Source: Bacillus massiliglaciei (GTDB taxonomy: Bacteria; Bacillota; Bacilli; Bacillales; DSM-1321). Taken from it: 64,000 bases of DNA. The notes beneath the pieces are model-generated. The model saw only the letters and a list, made by a program, of their open reading frames with translations, was not told the DNA's origin and searched no databases. The translations under genes and the position numbers were made by a program. The DNA lies in NCBI RefSeq assembly GCF_900098925.1, contig NZ_LT622358.1, positions 144,584 through 208,583 on the forward strand, written 5' to 3'. Below, piece by piece: positions 62,694 to 64,000 of this stretch; positions within the stretch are counted from its first letter, which is position 1; each line of letters begins with the position of its first letter.

Positions 62694-63953
62694 ATGTTAA
62701 TGGATCTGATTCTGTCACGGGAAAACTTAATAGAAGCACTTAAACGTGTGGAGAAGAACAAAGGGAGTCACGGCATAGATGGAATGTCCGTAAAATCCCT
62801 ACGAAGACATCTCTATGAGAACTGGGAAACTCTTTGTGATTCATTAAGGGAAGGTACCTATCAACCTAACCCAGTCCGTCGAGTCGAAATCCCGAAACCG
62901 AACGGTGGAGTAAGATTACTAGGAATACCTACCGTGACAGACCGGTTCATTCAACAGGCTATCGCCCAAGTTCTAACCCCACTTCTTGACCCAACCTTCT
63001 CAGAACATAGTTATGGGTTTAGACCAAATAGAAGAGGTCATGATGCGGTTCGTAAAGCAAGGGAATATATAAGTGAAGGTTATAGATGGGTGATTGACAT
63101 GGACTTGGAGAAATTCTTTGATAGAGTCAATCATGATAAGTTAATGGGGATATTAGCAAGTAGAATCCAAGACCGGCTGGTCTTGAAACTTATACGGAAA
63201 TATCTCCAAGCAGGAATTATGATGAATGGTGTAGTCTATGATGCAGAAGAAGGAACACCACAAGGAGGTCCACTGAGCCCCCTTCTTTCGAATATCCTTT
63301 TGGATAAACTTGATAAAGAGTTAGAAAGGAGAGGTCACAAGTTTGTCCGCTACGCCGATGATTGTAATATTTACATGAAATCGAAGAAAGCTGGAGAACG
63401 AGTGATGAACTCAATTACATGCTTTATTGAGCAGAAATTAAAGCTCAAAGTAAATAGAGAAAAGTCAGCAGTTGATCGCCCGTGGAAACGAAAGTTTCTT
63501 GGCTTTAGCTTTACGGTCAATAAGAAACCGAAGGTTCGAATAGCCAATGAAAGTATTAAAAGGTTTAAGGCTAAAATACGGGAGTTAACCTCCCGTTCTA
63601 AACAAATTCCTATGGAAGTTAGAATCGAGAAACTAAATCAATATCTAACGGGATGGTGTGGATATTTTGCATTGGCTGATACACCAAGTAAATTTAAAGA
63701 ATTTGATGAGTGGATTAGACGGAGACTCCGTATGCTTGAATGGAAACAATGGAAGAAACCGAGGACAAGAGTAAGAAAACTCAAAGGTCTAGGTGTCCCT
63801 GACCAAAAGGCATATGAATGGGGAAACTCCAGAAAGAAATATTGGAGAATAGCCTGTAGTCCAATCTTACACAAAACCCTCAATAACTTGTATTGGAGTC
63901 ACCGAGGGTTGAAAAGTTTATATAATCGATATGAATTTCTGCGTCAAACTTAA
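62694..63953 (+). CDS. ltrA: Group II intron reverse transcriptase/maturase
   Basis: The 419-residue intron-encoded protein has RT blocks (GIDGMSVKSLRRHL, PNGGVRLLGIPTVTDRFIQQ, HSYGFRPNRRGHDAV, IDMDLEKFFDRVNHDKLM, GTPQGGPLSPLLSNILLDKL). The catalytic FVRYADDCNIYMKS follows, then the maturase domain X (LTGWCGYFALADTPSKF, RRRLRMLEWKQWKKPR). No HNH endonuclease domain is present, which is normal for class C. The ATG follows AAAGGAAAT. It promotes splicing and retrohoming of the host intron. Confidence 0.95.
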   Translation: MLMDLILSRENLIEALKRVEKNKGSHGIDGMSVKSLRRHLYENWETLCDSLREGTYQPNPVRRVEIPKPNGGVRLLGIPTVTDRFIQQAIAQVLTPLLDPTFSEHSYGFRPNRRGHDAVRKAREYISEGYRWVIDMDLEKFFDRVNHDKLMGILASRIQDRLVLKLIRKYLQAGIMMNGVVYDAEEGTPQGGPLSPLLSNILLDKLDKELERRGHKFVRYADDCNIYMKSKKAGERVMNSITCFIEQKLKLKVNREKSAVDRPWKRKFLGFSFTVNKKPKVRIANESIKRFKAKIRELTSRSKQIPMEVRIEKLNQYLTGWCGYFALADTPSKFKEFDEWIRRRLRMLEWKQWKKPRTRVRKLKGLGVPDQKAYEWGNSRKKYWRIACSPILHKTLNNLYWSHRGLKSLYNRYEFLRQT

Positions 63954-63954
63954 T

Positions 63955-64000
63955 GGAACCGCCGTATACCGAACGGTACGTACGGTGGTGTGAGAGGTCG
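63955..64000 (+). ncRNA. Group II intron domain V (start of 3' core)
   Basis: GAACCGCCGTATACCGAACG and the following CGGTACGTACGGTGGT form the domain V helix with the GNAA-like loop. The window ends before domain VI and the 3' splice site are complete. Confidence 0.75.

Larger units (their letters stand above)
62140..64000 (+). mobile_element. Group II intron, bacterial class C, 3' end outside window
   Basis: The 5' end GTGTGCGCCCGGCATGGGTG (or GTGCGCCC two bases in) and GGGTGAGAGTCCCGAACC are typical of class C introns. About 550 bases of ribozyme domains I-IV precede a reverse transcriptase gene, and domain V lies at the window end. Insertion directly after a terminator stem is the known target preference of this class. 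Confidence 0.9.

Overview
The window is a chromosomal segment of a Bacillaceae (Bacillus-like, endospore-forming Firmicute) genome. The evidence is gene order and protein content: most of it matches the Bacillus subtilis order bkdB ... brxB (yqiW), artPQM, yqjA, mce/yqjD, yqjE, yqjH, gndA, zwf, rnz, proI, yqjP, yqjQ, yqjW-yqjX, yqkD, yqkE, yqkF, mciZ, nudF, spoIIM, fur, yqzK, xerD, deoB-pupG-pdp, dacF, spoIIA operon, spoVA operon, lysA, ypuA, ribT. Ribosome binding sites are strong GGAGG types, and TTG/GTG starts are frequent. The species cannot be named from the sequence alone.

Layout. 1-6.6 kb: the end of the branched-chain 2-oxo acid dehydrogenase locus (bkdB, cut by the window start), then an overlapping mutA-mutB-meaB operon for adenosylcobalamin-dependent methylmalonyl-CoA mutase. 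6.7-16.4 kb: brxB, the arginine ABC importer artP-artQM, yqjA with an L,D-transpeptidase, a tiny stressosome miniprotein gene (prli42, minus strand), methylmalonyl-CoA epimerase with a carboxyltransferase beta subunit, a peptidase T-like enzyme, and a DinB (Pol IV) gene broken by an internal deletion. With mutAB and meaB, the epimerase and carboxyltransferase complete a propionyl-CoA to succinyl-CoA route that fits with Bkd-driven breakdown of branched amino acids. 16.5-26 kb: gndA and zwf (convergent), small secreted or hypothetical proteins, rnz, a squalene/phytoene-synthase-family enzyme, and a three-gene TrpXYZ-like ABC importer.

26.1-29.5 kb is a nest of mobile DNA. One IS1182-like element sits in the terminator hairpin after the importer. 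A second related element sits in a palindrome inside the first. A Bacillus-type palindromic repeat lies in the first element's upstream region. Each IS copy is flanked by a direct duplication of the whole target palindrome.

29.5-42.9 kb: racA and proI (minus), an unassigned structured-RNA candidate in front of proI, yqjP, yqjQ, a lipoprotein, an NlpC/P60 wall hydrolase with a WalR box, the SOS-controlled yqjW-yqjX pair with LexA-like boxes, an MFS exporter with a divergent TetR regulator, yqkD, yqkE, an alpha carbonic anhydrase and yqkF. 43-62 kb is rich in sporulation genes: mciZ, nudF with an endonuclease Q homologue, spoIIM, fur, xerD, the deoxyribonucleoside salvage genes, dacF, spoIIAA-AB-sigF, then a purine permease, then spoVAA, spoVAB and spoVAF without spoVAC, AD or AE between them, and lysA, ypuA and ribT. 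Promoter motifs for sigma-A, E, F, G and H can be read in front of the appropriate genes. The window ends inside a group IIC intron inserted directly after the ribT terminator.

No tRNA, rRNA or CRISPR array was seen. The main unexplained items are the palindrome-duplicating nested IS elements, the GC-rich structured transcript upstream of proI, the gapped spoVA operon and the deleted dinB.
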